A stretch of 64,000 nucleotides of DNA from Thiotrichaceae bacterium (GTDB lineage: Bacteria > Pseudomonadota > Gammaproteobacteria > Beggiatoales > Beggiatoaceae): NCBI GenBank assembly GCA_011391085.1, contig JAABRD010000003.1, positions 1 through 64,000 on the forward strand, read 5' to 3'. Numbering within the stretch: position 1 is the stretch's first letter; every line of letters starts with the position of its first letter. The notes beneath the pieces are model-generated. The model ran no database searches. It was given only the letters and a program-made list of their open reading frames with translations, and was not told the origin of the DNA. This document shows, piece after piece, positions 41,282 through 50,800 of the stretch. The position numbers and the translations under genes are program-made.

Positions 41282-43414
41282 ATGCAAACTTCCACAACTA
41301 CAGTTGCAACCGTAGCCGATGGGCAAACTATTCCGACAGGACGTTTCAAGCCCCTGGTCAGTCTCAAAAGCCACAAATGGTTGGCCCTGTTCATTTTTAT
41401 TGTTATCACTCTGGCCGGTATTCCCGTGGCCATTCTCAAAGGTAAAGTCACTTATACTACGATGGCCACCCTCCTGGTGTCTCCCCAATTTGTTCCTAAC
41501 TTGGACGCGGAAAAGGGCATGGACCTAGATCGGAATAACTATCAACTGTATATAGAACAACAACGTAGTATGATCACCCGTCAAGATGTTTTGCAAGAAG
41601 CTTTGCAACGTCCTGAAATCCGTTCCCTCTGGTTACGTGCTGAGGAAACCGAAGAGGACAGCGTGGCGCGGCTGGCCAGTTCCCTCATGGTGGGTAACAA
41701 ACGTGGAAGCCCCTTTATCAGTGTAGCCATCACCGACGCCCTTGAAGAAGGATTAGATGTGATTCTGAATAAACTCATGGAAGTGTATTTGAAAAAATCT
41801 CAAGAAGAAAATCTCTATGGCAGTGGTGAACGCATTGAAGTTCTTCAACAACGCCGCGATGAATTATTGGAACTGATTTCGCAACGTCAAAAATTGCGTG
41901 GCCAAATTGCCGATGAACTGGGGGTCACCACGTTCAAAGAAGATAACTTAAATCCTTATGATAATATCTTGATTGAAAGCACTCAAATTCAATTACAAGC
42001 ACGCCGTACTCGAGTGGAGGCAGAAACACGCTTACAAGTCCTTACTCAGGGTAATCCCGGTGACACATTACTGGATACCCAGGTACGCGAAATGGTGGCC
42101 AATGATTCTTTCCTGAAAAGTTTTGAAGCGAAACTGATTGAACAAAAAACCAATCTCACGACCCAAATTCTGGGTCTGACTTCAAAACATCCCACCCGTC
42201 AACAAATCGAACAAGAAATTGCCAAAATTGATCATGACCTCCAACAAGCAACCGCAGAATTGACTGAAGAAATCCGCACTCGCCTCCTCCAACAACAACA
42301 AGGTGAAGTAGAGAAGGCCCGGCGTTTGGAAGAGGCTTTGTCTGAAGAAATCAAAAAACAACGTGCCCAAGCTAATCGTTATTCAACTTTGTATAATCAA
42401 GCCCTCATCTTCAACAAAGAGATCGAACGGGCCTATAAACAACTAGACAAAATTGATGAACGGATGGATTTTCTCACGATGGAATCCACTGCACCAGGCT
42501 TTGTTCGCCTAGATACACCTGCTAGTCACCCCTTACCTAGCGGAGGACGTAAAAAAATCCTCCTCATCTTCATTGTTCTTGCCCTGGGTTTGGGAACTAC
42601 CATACCCATTTTGATTGACATGCTAGATCGCCGTCTGCGGACCCCAGGTGAAATTCACAAAATTCTCGGTTTTGCACCGATGGCATGGATTTTAGAACGT
42701 ATCAATCCTAGTACCGAACAACTGGCCCAGGACCATTTACGTCGTCTGGCCCTCACCCTGGCAAGAGAATGGCAAACCCATCACACCAGTTATTTTGTTC
42801 TCACTGCTGTCAAACCTGGGGGAGGGACGACCACCCTGACTTTAGAATTGGCCAATATCTTTAGTCATCTGGGTATACGTGCGTTAGCAATGGAACTCAA
42901 TGCGTTCAAACCTGACCCGCGTTACCAAAATGCTACCTCCTCTGCGGCTGGGTTGACCACTTTGTTGCACCCCACTACACCGCGGAGTCTGGCCCCTGAA
43001 ACGCTGGTTCTGCCGGCCACCGAAACTCTCCCGGCCCGTTTGCCGATTGGACCTACACCCCATCGACACCTTACCACTCATGGTAAACTTCCCACGTTAC
43101 TTGACCAGTTACATACCCGCTATGACTTGATTTTGATGGATACGCCACCTATTTTACTGTCAGCAGATGCGGAACTGTTAGGAGAGATTGCGGGGGGCGT
43201 CTTATTAGTCATCGAAGCGGGTCAAATTACCCCAGGTGAACTCAAACGTGCGGCCCATTTGTTAGAACGTTTGAATCCACCCGTCGTCGGCGCCCTCCTC
43301 AACCGTGTCAAAGTTTATGAGGGAGGAGGCTATTTTGCTGATCTGTTGAAAGAACATCACACTGGTGCCAAACTGCCACCCAGTTGGATTTCGCGTTTAC
43401 TGTGGGGCAGTTGA
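41282..43414 (+). CDS. Wzc-like chain-length/BY-kinase-type protein with degenerate nucleotide site
   Basis: This 710-residue inner-membrane protein partners Wza in polysaccharide assembly. A first membrane helix (about 37-57) and a second (about 420-442) flank a large periplasmic region with long coiled coils (about 185-395). The cytoplasmic part (from about 490) has the BY-kinase fold. However, the Walker A reads KPGGGTTTLTLELA, lacking the usual lysine of GEGKST, and the A' motif is LAMELN instead of VDxD. The Walker B LILMDTPP is kept. There is no C-terminal tyrosine cluster. It may therefore not autophosphorylate and may act as a chain-length regulator only (inference). Confidence 0.88.
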   Translation: MQTSTTTVATVADGQTIPTGRFKPLVSLKSHKWLALFIFIVITLAGIPVAILKGKVTYTTMATLLVSPQFVPNLDAEKGMDLDRNNYQLYIEQQRSMITRQDVLQEALQRPEIRSLWLRAEETEEDSVARLASSLMVGNKRGSPFISVAITDALEEGLDVILNKLMEVYLKKSQEENLYGSGERIEVLQQRRDELLELISQRQKLRGQIADELGVTTFKEDNLNPYDNILIESTQIQLQARRTRVEAETRLQVLTQGNPGDTLLDTQVREMVANDSFLKSFEAKLIEQKTNLTTQILGLTSKHPTRQQIEQEIAKIDHDLQQATAELTEEIRTRLLQQQQGEVEKARRLEEALSEEIKKQRAQANRYSTLYNQALIFNKEIERAYKQLDKIDERMDFLTMESTAPGFVRLDTPASHPLPSGGRKKILLIFIVLALGLGTTIPILIDMLDRRLRTPGEIHKILGFAPMAWILERINPSTEQLAQDHLRRLALTLAREWQTHHTSYFVLTAVKPGGGTTTLTLELANIFSHLGIRALAMELNAFKPDPRYQNATSSAAGLTTLLHPTTPRSLAPETLVLPATETLPARLPIGPTPHRHLTTHGKLPTLLDQLHTRYDLILMDTPPILLSADAELLGEIAGGVLLVIEAGQITPGELKRAAHLLERLNPPVVGALLNRVKVYEGGGYFADLLKEHHTGAKLPPSWISRLLWGS

Positions 43415-43424
43415 CCGAACATCG

Positions 43425-43678
43425 GTAGGGTGGATTTCGCTGCGCGTATCCACCTGACGGACCGCCTACTTTTCTGGGTAGTGATGCAATCTGAGTGAAA
43501 TATTGAGAGGTTTCTCTTCGGTCTGGAACTCTGATTGAGATGATTAAATGAGGACTCTGAAAGGAGGCTTGACTAATCAGAGTCCATCTGAAAATCATTC
43601 TAATCAAAGTTCAGACAGAGAACCCACATTGCATCACTACCCCTTTCTGGTGGATACGCTTCGCTTAATCCACCCTAC
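43425..43678. repeat. REP-like palindrome split by an inserted element
   Basis: A left arm GTAGGGTGGATTTCGCTGCG...CCACC (43425) and a right arm GGTGGATACGCTTCGCTTAA...CCCTAC (ending 43678) belong to the GTAGGGTGGATTAAGCG family. The element at 43478-43640 occupies the loop between them. Confidence 0.75.
43478..43640. mobile_element. GTAGTGATGCAATG element with AACTCTGATT cargo
   Basis: The ends are GTAGTGATGCAATCTGAGTG and ACCCACATTGCATCACTAC. The cargo is an inverted repeat GGTCTGGAACTCTGATTGAG ... CTAATCAAAGTTCAGAC. The same cargo is present inside the element at 53357 and without these ends at 51740. Confidence 0.85.
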
Positions 43679-43732
43679 ATGTGAGTCACCTTGTCTATCA
43701 TTATTCATTAACTCATTATTCACTAACCCATT

Positions 43733-44731
43733 ATGTCCCCCCAACTCTCAGTTGTCATCATTGGACGCAACGAAGGACAACGCTTGGTCGATTGTATTCA
43801 ATCGGTTCAAGCGATGAACTATCCAACCGCTGAAATGGAAATTATCTACGTGGATTCTGACTCCACCGACGGCAGTCCGCAACGTGCGCAAGCCTTAGGA
43901 GTGCGTGTCGAAATTGTTCACCCGCAACGACCAGCGGCTGCCATTGGACGCAATGCCGGCTGGCGAGTTGCCAAAGCCCCGTTCATATTATTTTTGGACG
44001 GTGATACTCTTCTACATCCCGACTTTGTCAAAGTTGCTTTGCAACAATTTCAAGACCATCCTGAACTTGCTATTGTCTGGGGTCATCGTCGTGAATCACC
44101 TCCATACGCTTCCATCTATCAACGGTTCCTAGATTTAGATTGGATCTATCCCCCTGGCTTGACCCAGTTTTGTGGAGGAGATGCCCTGATGCGCCGGCAA
44201 GTTTTAGAAGAAGTGAATGGTTATAATCCTCTCCTGATTGCCGGCGAAGAACCAGAAATGTGTGCCCGGATTCGGGCCCGCGGCTACACGATTTTACATA
44301 TAGACCACCCAATGACGTTACATGATTTGGCCATTACGCGCTGGACTTCATATTGGCGGCGGGCGACTCGAACAGGACATGCGTATGCAGAAATTTTCAA
44401 CCTGTTACGCAACACTGCTACTCCCTTATGGCAACGAGAGACCCGCAAAAATTTTCTTCATGCCAACGTCCTGTTAGATATACTCCTTGTCGGCCTCGTT
44501 CTCACTTTCTGGTTGCCCTCTCTCTGGCCACTGTTTCTCAGTCTAATCCTCTTAACTCTATTCTGTCTGCGCAGTGCTTGGAAGGCGCGTTGGAAATCGA
44601 ACGACTGGTTGACCTTGCTACTCTATGGAGTGCATAGCCAATTCCAACATATCCCCATCGCCTTTGGACAATTGTCTTATTATTATCATCGCTGGCTGGG
44701 AGAAAGGCAACGGTTAATTGAATATAAGTGA
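43733..44731 (+). CDS. Glycosyltransferase, family 2, membrane-anchored
   Basis: The protein starts MSPQLSVVIIGRNEGQRLVD, a typical GT2 N-terminus. VDSDSTDGSPQRAQALGV and LFLDGDTLLHPDF (DxD-like DGD metal site) follow; FCGGDALMRRQVLEEVNGYN and AGEEPEMCARIRARGYTI belong to the acceptor region. A C-terminal hydrophobic pair (about 245-285) anchors it in the membrane. It probably extends the exopolysaccharide exported by the Wza/Wzc-like pair just upstream. Repeats separate it from that operon, so it may have its own promoter. Confidence 0.88.
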   Translation: MSPQLSVVIIGRNEGQRLVDCIQSVQAMNYPTAEMEIIYVDSDSTDGSPQRAQALGVRVEIVHPQRPAAAIGRNAGWRVAKAPFILFLDGDTLLHPDFVKVALQQFQDHPELAIVWGHRRESPPYASIYQRFLDLDWIYPPGLTQFCGGDALMRRQVLEEVNGYNPLLIAGEEPEMCARIRARGYTILHIDHPMTLHDLAITRWTSYWRRATRTGHAYAEIFNLLRNTATPLWQRETRKNFLHANVLLDILLVGLVLTFWLPSLWPLFLSLILLTLFCLRSAWKARWKSNDWLTLLLYGVHSQFQHIPIAFGQLSYYYHRWLGERQRLIEYK

Positions 44732-44776
44732 GAGAGTTAGCGGGTTTAGTGGAGAGTGGAGAACGAAAAAATCAGG

Positions 44777-44838
44777 GTGGACTAGAGGCTTCAGCCGGTG
44801 GCAGGGGCACAACCACCGGCTAAAGCCTCTAGTCCGGC
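44777..44838. repeat. CTAGAGGCTTCAGCCGG palindrome
   Basis: GTGGACTAGAGGCTTCAGCC and GGCTAAAGCCTCTAGTCC form a hairpin between convergent genes. It is followed by short tandem ATCCACTATCCACT repeats near 44864-44887. Confidence 0.75.
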
Positions 44839-44882
44839 ATATATTGATTCTCCGCTATCCGTTATCCACTATCCACTATCCA

Positions 44883-45383
44883 CTATTTCTTCGGCTTCAC
44901 TCGCGCTGGCACCCCCACCGCAATACTGTTGCTAGGCACATCCTCAATCACTACGGCGTTGGCCCCTATCGCTACATCATCACCGATTTGAATGGGCCCC
45001 AGAATCTTGGCACCTGCCCCAATATCTACTCGATTCCCTATCGTAGGGGACCCACGGTGACCAGTGTGTCTTAAACCTACTGTCACCCCATTTCGAATGA
45101 CCACGTCATCCCCAAATACAGCATCTCCGCTGACTATAATATCACCAAAATGCTCAATCTTGAAACGTCGTCCCACTTTCGCTTCACAAGGTAATTCAAT
45201 ACTGGTTAGAATCTGAATCAGTAGAAATAATATCTTATACAGAAGCGAAAATGGCATTCGTAACCATCTCGATTTGATGGTGTAACGCCACTGTCCAAGA
45301 CGATATACGACCATCACCCAAAAACCTTGACGACTGAGGTCACGGTGATAAGTTTGCCAATCTTCACGTAAATTTTCAAACAT
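44883..45383 (-). CDS. Serine acetyltransferase-like hexapeptide protein
   Basis: The 166-residue protein begins with a helical segment (DWQTYHRDLSRQGFWVMVVY) and a hydrophobic stretch, then a left-handed beta-helix of hexapeptide repeats: GRRFKIEHFGDIIVSGDAVF, GDDVVIRNGVTVGLRHTGHR, DIGAGAKILGPIQIGDDVAI and GANAVVIEDVPSNSIAVGVP. This matches short serine O-acetyltransferases, often found in exopolysaccharide clusters as sugar acetyltransferases (EpsC/CysE-like). Given the neighbouring glycosyltransferases, acetylation of the polysaccharide is as likely as cysteine biosynthesis. Substrate undecided. Confidence 0.8.
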   Translation of the reverse strand: MFENLREDWQTYHRDLSRQGFWVMVVYRLGQWRYTIKSRWLRMPFSLLYKILFLLIQILTSIELPCEAKVGRRFKIEHFGDIIVSGDAVFGDDVVIRNGVTVGLRHTGHRGSPTIGNRVDIGAGAKILGPIQIGDDVAIGANAVVIEDVPSNSIAVGVPARVKPKK

Positions 45384-45401
45384 AATGATTTATCAATTTT
45401 C

Positions 45402-45455
45402 GATAGTGATGCAATACTACCCACTATCCGCTATCCACTATCCACTATCCACTAT
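45402..45455. repeat. Element scar plus ATCCACT tandem repeats
   Basis: GATAGTGATGCAATACTACC looks like the two outer ends of the GTAGTGATGCAATG family joined without cargo. It is followed by CTATCCACTATCCACTATCC tandem repeats. Confidence 0.5.
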
Positions 45456-45457
45456 AT

Positions 45458-46240
45458 TTATATATCACTAAACATCAAGGCCGTCAACATAAAATCTAAC
45501 GCCAACGTTGCTAACGACGAATGTACCACCGTGCGCGTCGTCGCCCGGCTAATTCCTTCCGAAGTGGGAACGCAGTCATAGCCTTCAAACACGGCTATCC
45601 AAGTGACCACAAAACCAAATACCAGGCTTTTGAGGATACCATTGAAGACATCTTCCATAAATTCGGTTTTGTCTTGCATTTGTGACCAAAATGAACCAGC
45701 GTCAATGCCTAACAATTCCACCACCACCAAATGTCCTCCCAAAATCCCCACAGCACTGAAAATCGTTGCTAACACCGGCATGGCTAGAACGCCTGCCACA
45801 AAGCGCGGTGCAACCACTCGTCCCAGTGGATTGACGGCCATCATTTCCATCGCTGATAACTGTTCCGTCGTTTTCATTAACCCAATTTCTGCTGTCAAGG
45901 CGGAACCGGCCCGACCTGCATATAGAAGGGAGGTGAGAACGGGTCCTAATTCGCGGACGAGGGATAACGCGACCACTACGCCTAGCATATCGGTTGCACC
46001 AAAATTTACCAATGTGTTGTATCCTTGCAGACCTAATACCATGCCTACAAACAAGCCAGACACTAAAATGATGGTCAAGGAGAGAACTCCCACTGAGTAA
46101 ATTTGGTAAATCACTAAATAGGGACGTAAGAGAAGACCGGGAACGCCTGCTAAAACGTGCATGAGGAACAGCGAAGCACGGCCTAAGCGTTCAAAGACGG
46201 TTAAGATGGTATGACCTAAATGTTGCAATTGAGTTAACAT
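45458..46240 (-). CDS. mlaE: MlaE-family lipid ABC transporter permease
   Basis: MlaE is the permease of the Mla system that moves phospholipids between inner membrane and periplasm. The 260-residue protein has an amphipathic N-terminus and five to six hydrophobic segments, with the family signatures VGMVLGLQGYNTLVNFGATD, LVRELGPVLTSLLYAGRAGS, ALTAEIGLMKTTEQLSAMEM and MAVNPLGRVVAPRFVAG. It overlaps the ATPase gene by 7 bp, so both are translated together. The substrate-binding MlaD and the periplasmic MlaC are not encoded next to it. Confidence 0.93.
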   Translation of the reverse strand: MLTQLQHLGHTILTVFERLGRASLFLMHVLAGVPGLLLRPYLVIYQIYSVGVLSLTIILVSGLFVGMVLGLQGYNTLVNFGATDMLGVVVALSLVRELGPVLTSLLYAGRAGSALTAEIGLMKTTEQLSAMEMMAVNPLGRVVAPRFVAGVLAMPVLATIFSAVGILGGHLVVVELLGIDAGSFWSQMQDKTEFMEDVFNGILKSLVFGFVVTWIAVFEGYDCVPTSEGISRATTRTVVHSSLATLALDFMLTALMFSDI

Positions 46241-47055
46241 GGGCGTTCACCTAATAAATCGGTAGCGTAATCTGAAGCAGGATAGTGAAACGGCACGGGG
46301 CCATCGGATTCGGCATTCATAAATTGCTTAACCCACGGTGAAGCCGTCGTTTTCAATTCCGCGGGGGTGCCATGACCCATCACTTTCCCATTGGAGATAA
46401 TATAAATGAAGTCTGCAATTTGGGAAGTTTCATGCACATCGTGAGACACAATGATACTGGTCAATCCCAGCGCATCATTGATGGTACGAATCAAGCGCAC
46501 GAGGACGCCCATTGAAATGGGGTCTTGTCCGGTAAACGGTTCATCATACATAATCATCATCGGGTCTAACACCATCGCCCGCGCTAAAGCCACTCGACGG
46601 GCCATGCCGCCAGACAATTGGTGGGTTAACAACTCTCGTGCCCCCCGTAAACCGACGGTGTGCAGTTTCATTAACACGAGATGACGAATCAAGGAATCTG
46701 GTAACGTCGTATGTTCTCGCAATGGAAACGCCACGTTTTCAAATACGGTAAGGTCGGTCAATAACGCCCCACTTTGAAACAACATCCCCATGCGTTTTCG
46801 CAAGAGATACAGTTCCTTAGTCGACAGTGTCGGGACGTTCTGACCATCCACTGCAATCGTCCCCGCTTCGGGTTTCAATTGTCCTCCAATCAAGCGGAGA
46901 AGCGTCGTTTTGCCAGTGCCACTGGGGCCCATAATAGCGGTGATGTTGCCGCGTGGAATATCTAAATTAACTTGATCAAAAATCCGTCGCGTACCACGAG
47001 TGAAGCAAAGGTCGCGGATTTGAACAAGGGTTTGAGTATTGTTAAGTGGATTCAT
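46234..47055 (-). CDS. mlaF: MlaF-family lipid ABC transporter ATPase
   Basis: MlaF drives the Mla lipid transporter. The 273-residue protein has Walker A GPSGTGKTTLL, Q-loop MLFQSGAL, the ABC signature HQLSGGMARRVALARAM, Walker B MIMYDEPFTGQDP and the switch histidine IIVSHDVHE. The C-terminal extension (WVKQFMNAESDGPVPFHYPA) is typical of MlaF. It is the first gene of a two-gene mlaF-mlaE unit. Its start codon lies 38 bp from a repeat element, with short GGAAAATGGAAAATGG repeats directly upstream. Confidence 0.94.
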   Translation of the reverse strand: MNPLNNTQTLVQIRDLCFTRGTRRIFDQVNLDIPRGNITAIMGPSGTGKTTLLRLIGGQLKPEAGTIAVDGQNVPTLSTKELYLLRKRMGMLFQSGALLTDLTVFENVAFPLREHTTLPDSLIRHLVLMKLHTVGLRGARELLTHQLSGGMARRVALARAMVLDPMMIMYDEPFTGQDPISMGVLVRLIRTINDALGLTSIIVSHDVHETSQIADFIYIISNGKVMGHGTPAELKTTASPWVKQFMNAESDGPVPFHYPASDYATDLLGERPC

Positions 47056-47093
47056 TGAACAAAGGAAAATGGAAAATGGAAAATGGAAAATGG

Positions 47094-47273
47094 TAAGTAC
47101 CGAAGCAGAAATTTTACAGTATTTTCAATCGTCGCCCTCACCCCCGGCCCCTCTCCCAGAGGGAGAGGGGAGACCGGCAACCTCAGTGGTTTTCTCCCCA
47201 CGCCCGTAGGGAGAGGGGCCGGGGGTGAGGGTAAGGGCGTCATTATACCAGAAAATTTCTGCTTCACTATTTA
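47094..47273. mobile_element. Second copy of the TAAGTA...GAAGCAGAAATTTT element
   Basis: TAAGTACCGAAGCAGAAATT at the left and the inverse of TAAATAGTGAAGCAGAAATT at the right form the inverted ends, flanked by TA. The core contains two CCCTCACCCCCGGCCCCTC-type hairpins (one more than the copy at 24951). It lies upstream of mlaF and so may carry or displace its promoter. Confidence 0.85.
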
Positions 47274-47275
47274 GT

Positions 47276-47310
47276 AAGAAACTAAGTTTCTTCAAGAAAC
47301 TTAGTTTCTG
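47276..47310. repeat. AGAAACTAAGTTTCT palindrome
   Basis: AAGAAACTAAGTTTCT, a short spacer and AGAAACTTAGTTTCT lie between the element and an orphan higA. The same palindrome follows chrA (4807) and occurs at 51278. Confidence 0.65.
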
Positions 47311-47340
47311 TGGTGCAGTAACTGAAAGACATTGAGGCTG

Positions 47341-47643
47341 TTACCGGTGGTGGCAAATCTCTTTTTCTATTTGTGGAAGAAGTTCCTCCATAGCCACGTC
47401 AAGATCATAATCCAATTGTAATCCCAACCAAAACTGGGCCGACATTCCAAAATAATGCGCTAAACGTAATGCGGTATCCACGGTCAGGCGACGTTTACCT
47501 GAAACAATCTCATGGACACGACGTACAGGCACTTGAATTCCTCGTGCTAACCGCGCTTGACTGAGACTCATCGGTTTCAAAAATTCTTCTAGGAGAACCT
47601 CTCCTGGATGAATGGGCTGTAATCTTTTTGACTGGTTTATCAT
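47341..47643 (-). CDS. higA: HigA-family antitoxin (orphan)
   Basis: The 100-residue protein has the HigA signature IHPGEVLLEEFLKPM, the helix-turn-helix SLSQARLARGIQVPVRRVHE and IVSGKRRLTVDTALRLAHYFG, and the typical C-terminus FWLGLQLDYDLDVAMEE. It is a paralogue of HigA at 26521 with clear divergence. The upstream higB is reduced to its last 33 codons, so this antitoxin is an orphan. The coding frame itself is intact. Confidence 0.92.
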   Translation of the reverse strand: MINQSKRLQPIHPGEVLLEEFLKPMSLSQARLARGIQVPVRRVHEIVSGKRRLTVDTALRLAHYFGMSAQFWLGLQLDYDLDVAMEELLPQIEKEICHHR

Positions 47644-47655
47644 GATTTAGGTACC

Positions 47656-47757
47656 TTAATGATAATCAACAATTTCTACCTTATAGGCATCACCGTCATG
47701 CCATTCAAAACAAATCCGCCATTGATTATTAATACGAATACTCCGATGATGTGTGCC
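47656..47757 (-). pseudogene. C-terminal fragment of higB
   Basis: The minus strand encodes THHRSIRINNQWRICFEWHD followed by GDAYKVEIVDYH and a TAA stop, matching the last third of HigB (compare the intact HigB at 26857). At 47757 the sequence changes directly into a CTAGAGGCTTTAGCCGG repeat, and the first 60 codons are absent. The fragment ends 12 bp before higA, the expected spacing. Confidence 0.85.
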
Positions 47758-47889
47758 CGACTAGAGGCTTTAGCCGGAGAGGACAGGGCATTAGAACTAA
47801 AACAGCGGTGGACTAGAGGCTTCAGCCGGGGGCCGTTCCCGGCCATTTAATTCTGTTCTGCCCCCACCGGCTGAAGCCTCTAGTCCACC
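47758..47889. repeat. CTAGAGGCTTTAGCCGG cluster replacing the start of higB
   Basis: It contains GACTAGAGGCTTTAGCCGGA, then GTGGACTAGAGGCTTCAGCC and the inverse GGCTGAAGCCTCTAGTCCAC. It joins the higB fragment directly on one side and the NTPase gene stop on the other. Confidence 0.8.
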
Positions 47890-47897
47890 AATATTTA

Positions 47898-50800
47898 CTA
47901 TATTCCCTCTTCTTTCACCCTTCGTATATCCCACCGCCACGCAATCCAACGGCGATACAAGGGCACAGAGAAACGATACGTCAGTTCCATTTTGTCTAAA
48001 ATCTCCTCCTCCACCAGCCGTTGCACAATGTCTGCGACCTGTTTGCGCTGGGGCAGTTCTAAACGGGCTTCGGTCATTTTCCGTAGCAACCCTTCAAAAT
48101 CGATTTGGGGATAAGCGTCGTCCAGACACCAGGCCAAGGTGGAGAGGACGCGATGAGTGGCGGCGTCGTTATTTTTCCAATGGTCTTTAAATGCGGCATT
48201 GTCTTCTCCCTTGACCAACGTGTCAACGGCTTGTTCAAAGTCGTTGTAATTAACATAATTGCTACGCGGTTTGCCACTTCTGAAGGTGTGATTGAACTGG
48301 TCAATGACGTTGGCGCCAATACTTTGCAACAATAATGGTTGGCCACGAGTCCAAGTGTAGGCCGTCTCTAACACGTAGGGGTCAAATTCTAACAGGTCCT
48401 TGGCTGGTTTTTGCAGTAATTCTTGTGACTCCCCTTTAGATAAGTAACTGACCGTTTTAAATTGGGCGGTGTTGAATAAAATGGAGGAGTAATCCCAAGC
48501 CGTGCGTTGCAGGGCGTGCGTGCCGCAAAATAGTAGCAAAATGGGATACTCATGGCCTTGCATCATGCTACGGAGGAAATCGGGGAGGCGGTCTCCTAAG
48601 CGTCCCGCCGGGATTTTTTCGGCTTCATCTAGCAACAGGAGGACACGTCGACCTGCTAGGGGTGTGGTGAGTGAGGCGAGGAATTGTTTGAAATCGACAT
48701 ACGGTTCTTGACGGTCCAGGGAAGGTGGCGTCAAGGAGAGTGCCGCGGCCATTTTTTGGCTGGTCGTGGTTAAGAAATCGTATTCGGAAGTGATACCTTG
48801 CACATCAATGAACAGTGGCATCAATGGCACTGGGTCGGCCACAGCCCGTTGAATTTTATGCAATAAACTGGTCTTCCCAATGCGACGTTGGCCAATTAAC
48901 ACGAGGGTCGGTTTGCTGTCAGGTTGCCGCCACCGATTCAGTAGCCAGGCGAGTAAGTCACCGCGTCCGACAAAGGTGCGGTCAGCGTTGATACCTGCGC
49001 CTGTCTCATAGGGTTGGTAGTCAAGTTCTTGATAAGCGTGACCCGCTTCGGCAACGGTTAAGTCACAACTAAAGGGTTGTTTAAAGACGCGGTCCGTAGA
49101 ATAGTTGAATGCTTGTAATTCTCCCCGAATCACATAACGTTGCGCCTGGTCAATCTGATATTCTAGGCGTAATTCAGTCTGCCGGTTGCCTTCTAGCAAA
49201 GGGTGTCTCACTTGTTTAGAAGTCCAAAAAATCCCGTCGGTGTCTTGCACTTCCACACATATCGATTTGGCTATCACGGTGCTGATATTTTGGACTCGCA
49301 CGGTCACGGTTTGGCGACCCACTAATAAGCTGGTTTGGGGGAAGTTAAGGGTTAACCGTAACTGGTCCTTAGCCTGCGCGGCTTCTTGGTCTAACACGGT
49401 TTGCCAGTGTGTCACCAATTCTTGACCTATGGCTTGCCAATAAGCAGATAACCCTTCTTTCTTTTGCCATTGCCACTGTACCCATAAACTGTCCAACACG
49501 GCTTTTTGTTTCTTCAAAACTTCTCGACGGGCTTCTAGGGTTTGTAATTGCGTGTAATCTGTTAAACCGCGCACGACAGGGGCCAAGTCTTGTAAAATCT
49601 GGCTACCACCAGCTAACCAAGTAGTCGCAAAGGTGGCTATTTTGTCAGAAGAGAGGGCGGGTAAGGCCAATATCTCATCTACCGTTTGCACTTGTGCATA
49701 GTGTTTGAGAAGGGTTAAGAATGATTGAAAATTGTCGTAGCCTTGATAATGGGTACAAGCCTGTAATTGTTGTTGGGCGTAGTCAATTCTGGCCGATAAG
49801 GGGGCTTGACGAGTGGCTTTGAAAGGGGCTAACCATTCTAGCTGTTGTGATTTAAACCCTAAATTGCCAAGCAGAGTTTTTTGAGGAGAGGTTTCCTCCT
49901 TTGGAAAATTATCTACCAAAATAACTAATGGTTGTTCGTCCTCTTTCTCTTGCAGTTTGGTCAACACGGCCACAGCACGTCCTATCTCACCGGTGAGACT
50001 GAAAGGAAGCAATGTGGCAGAATTGGTTTGGATGGCAATCTCTCCACAAAACACTACGGCTGTGTCTGGATGAGTGGCTAATTGTTTAGCGGCTTGAGTG
50101 GAGGCATGCCCTTGGAGAGTCCAGTCTTGGAGGATACGAATGGCTGTCAAGGCGGTCTTGACATCGTGTTGTTTGGCTAGGTTAACCAAATAGGAAGACA
50201 ATTTGGGCAAGGGATAAGCAAAAGTTTGCCAACGGAAGGGGATTGTCAGTTGAAAACCTTCTTCTGTGAATGAATGAACTTGACTCTCACGATATTGCCA
50301 GAAGGCTATTAATGCGGTGAAGGGATAGAAAAAGAAGCCGGTCCAAATGAAAGGGGCAATGGCAAAATAGATAGACAATATCTTGAGTTTCTCGCTGAGT
50401 GAAGAAGGGTCGAGGGTGCCCAGAGTCGTGCCTAAAGCTAAGAGGAGGAAAAGGAGATAGAAGATTTGCAAAAAGTTGGCTTGACCTGTTAGACGGTTGT
50501 TTGACCACTCATTAACAAAACCAGTAATTATTTCCATCCCTAAAGAAATAACTAAGGTGATTCCCCATAAGTGAGTTTGTTCAATAGGAACGGACGAAAA
50601 AAAGGCGAAACCGACTAGGGGGAAACCGATAACCCAAGTCATTGCGAGTCCCGTCTTACTTCCCTGTTCTAACCATGAACCACTTTTAGCAAGCCTCCAA
50701 ATTAGGAACAAAAGGAGAGTAAGAATGTCAATAGTTGCCAATAAATAGGAAAGAGTAGTTAAATTTAACCATAAGCCTAAGAAGATGCCAAGTGTACCCA

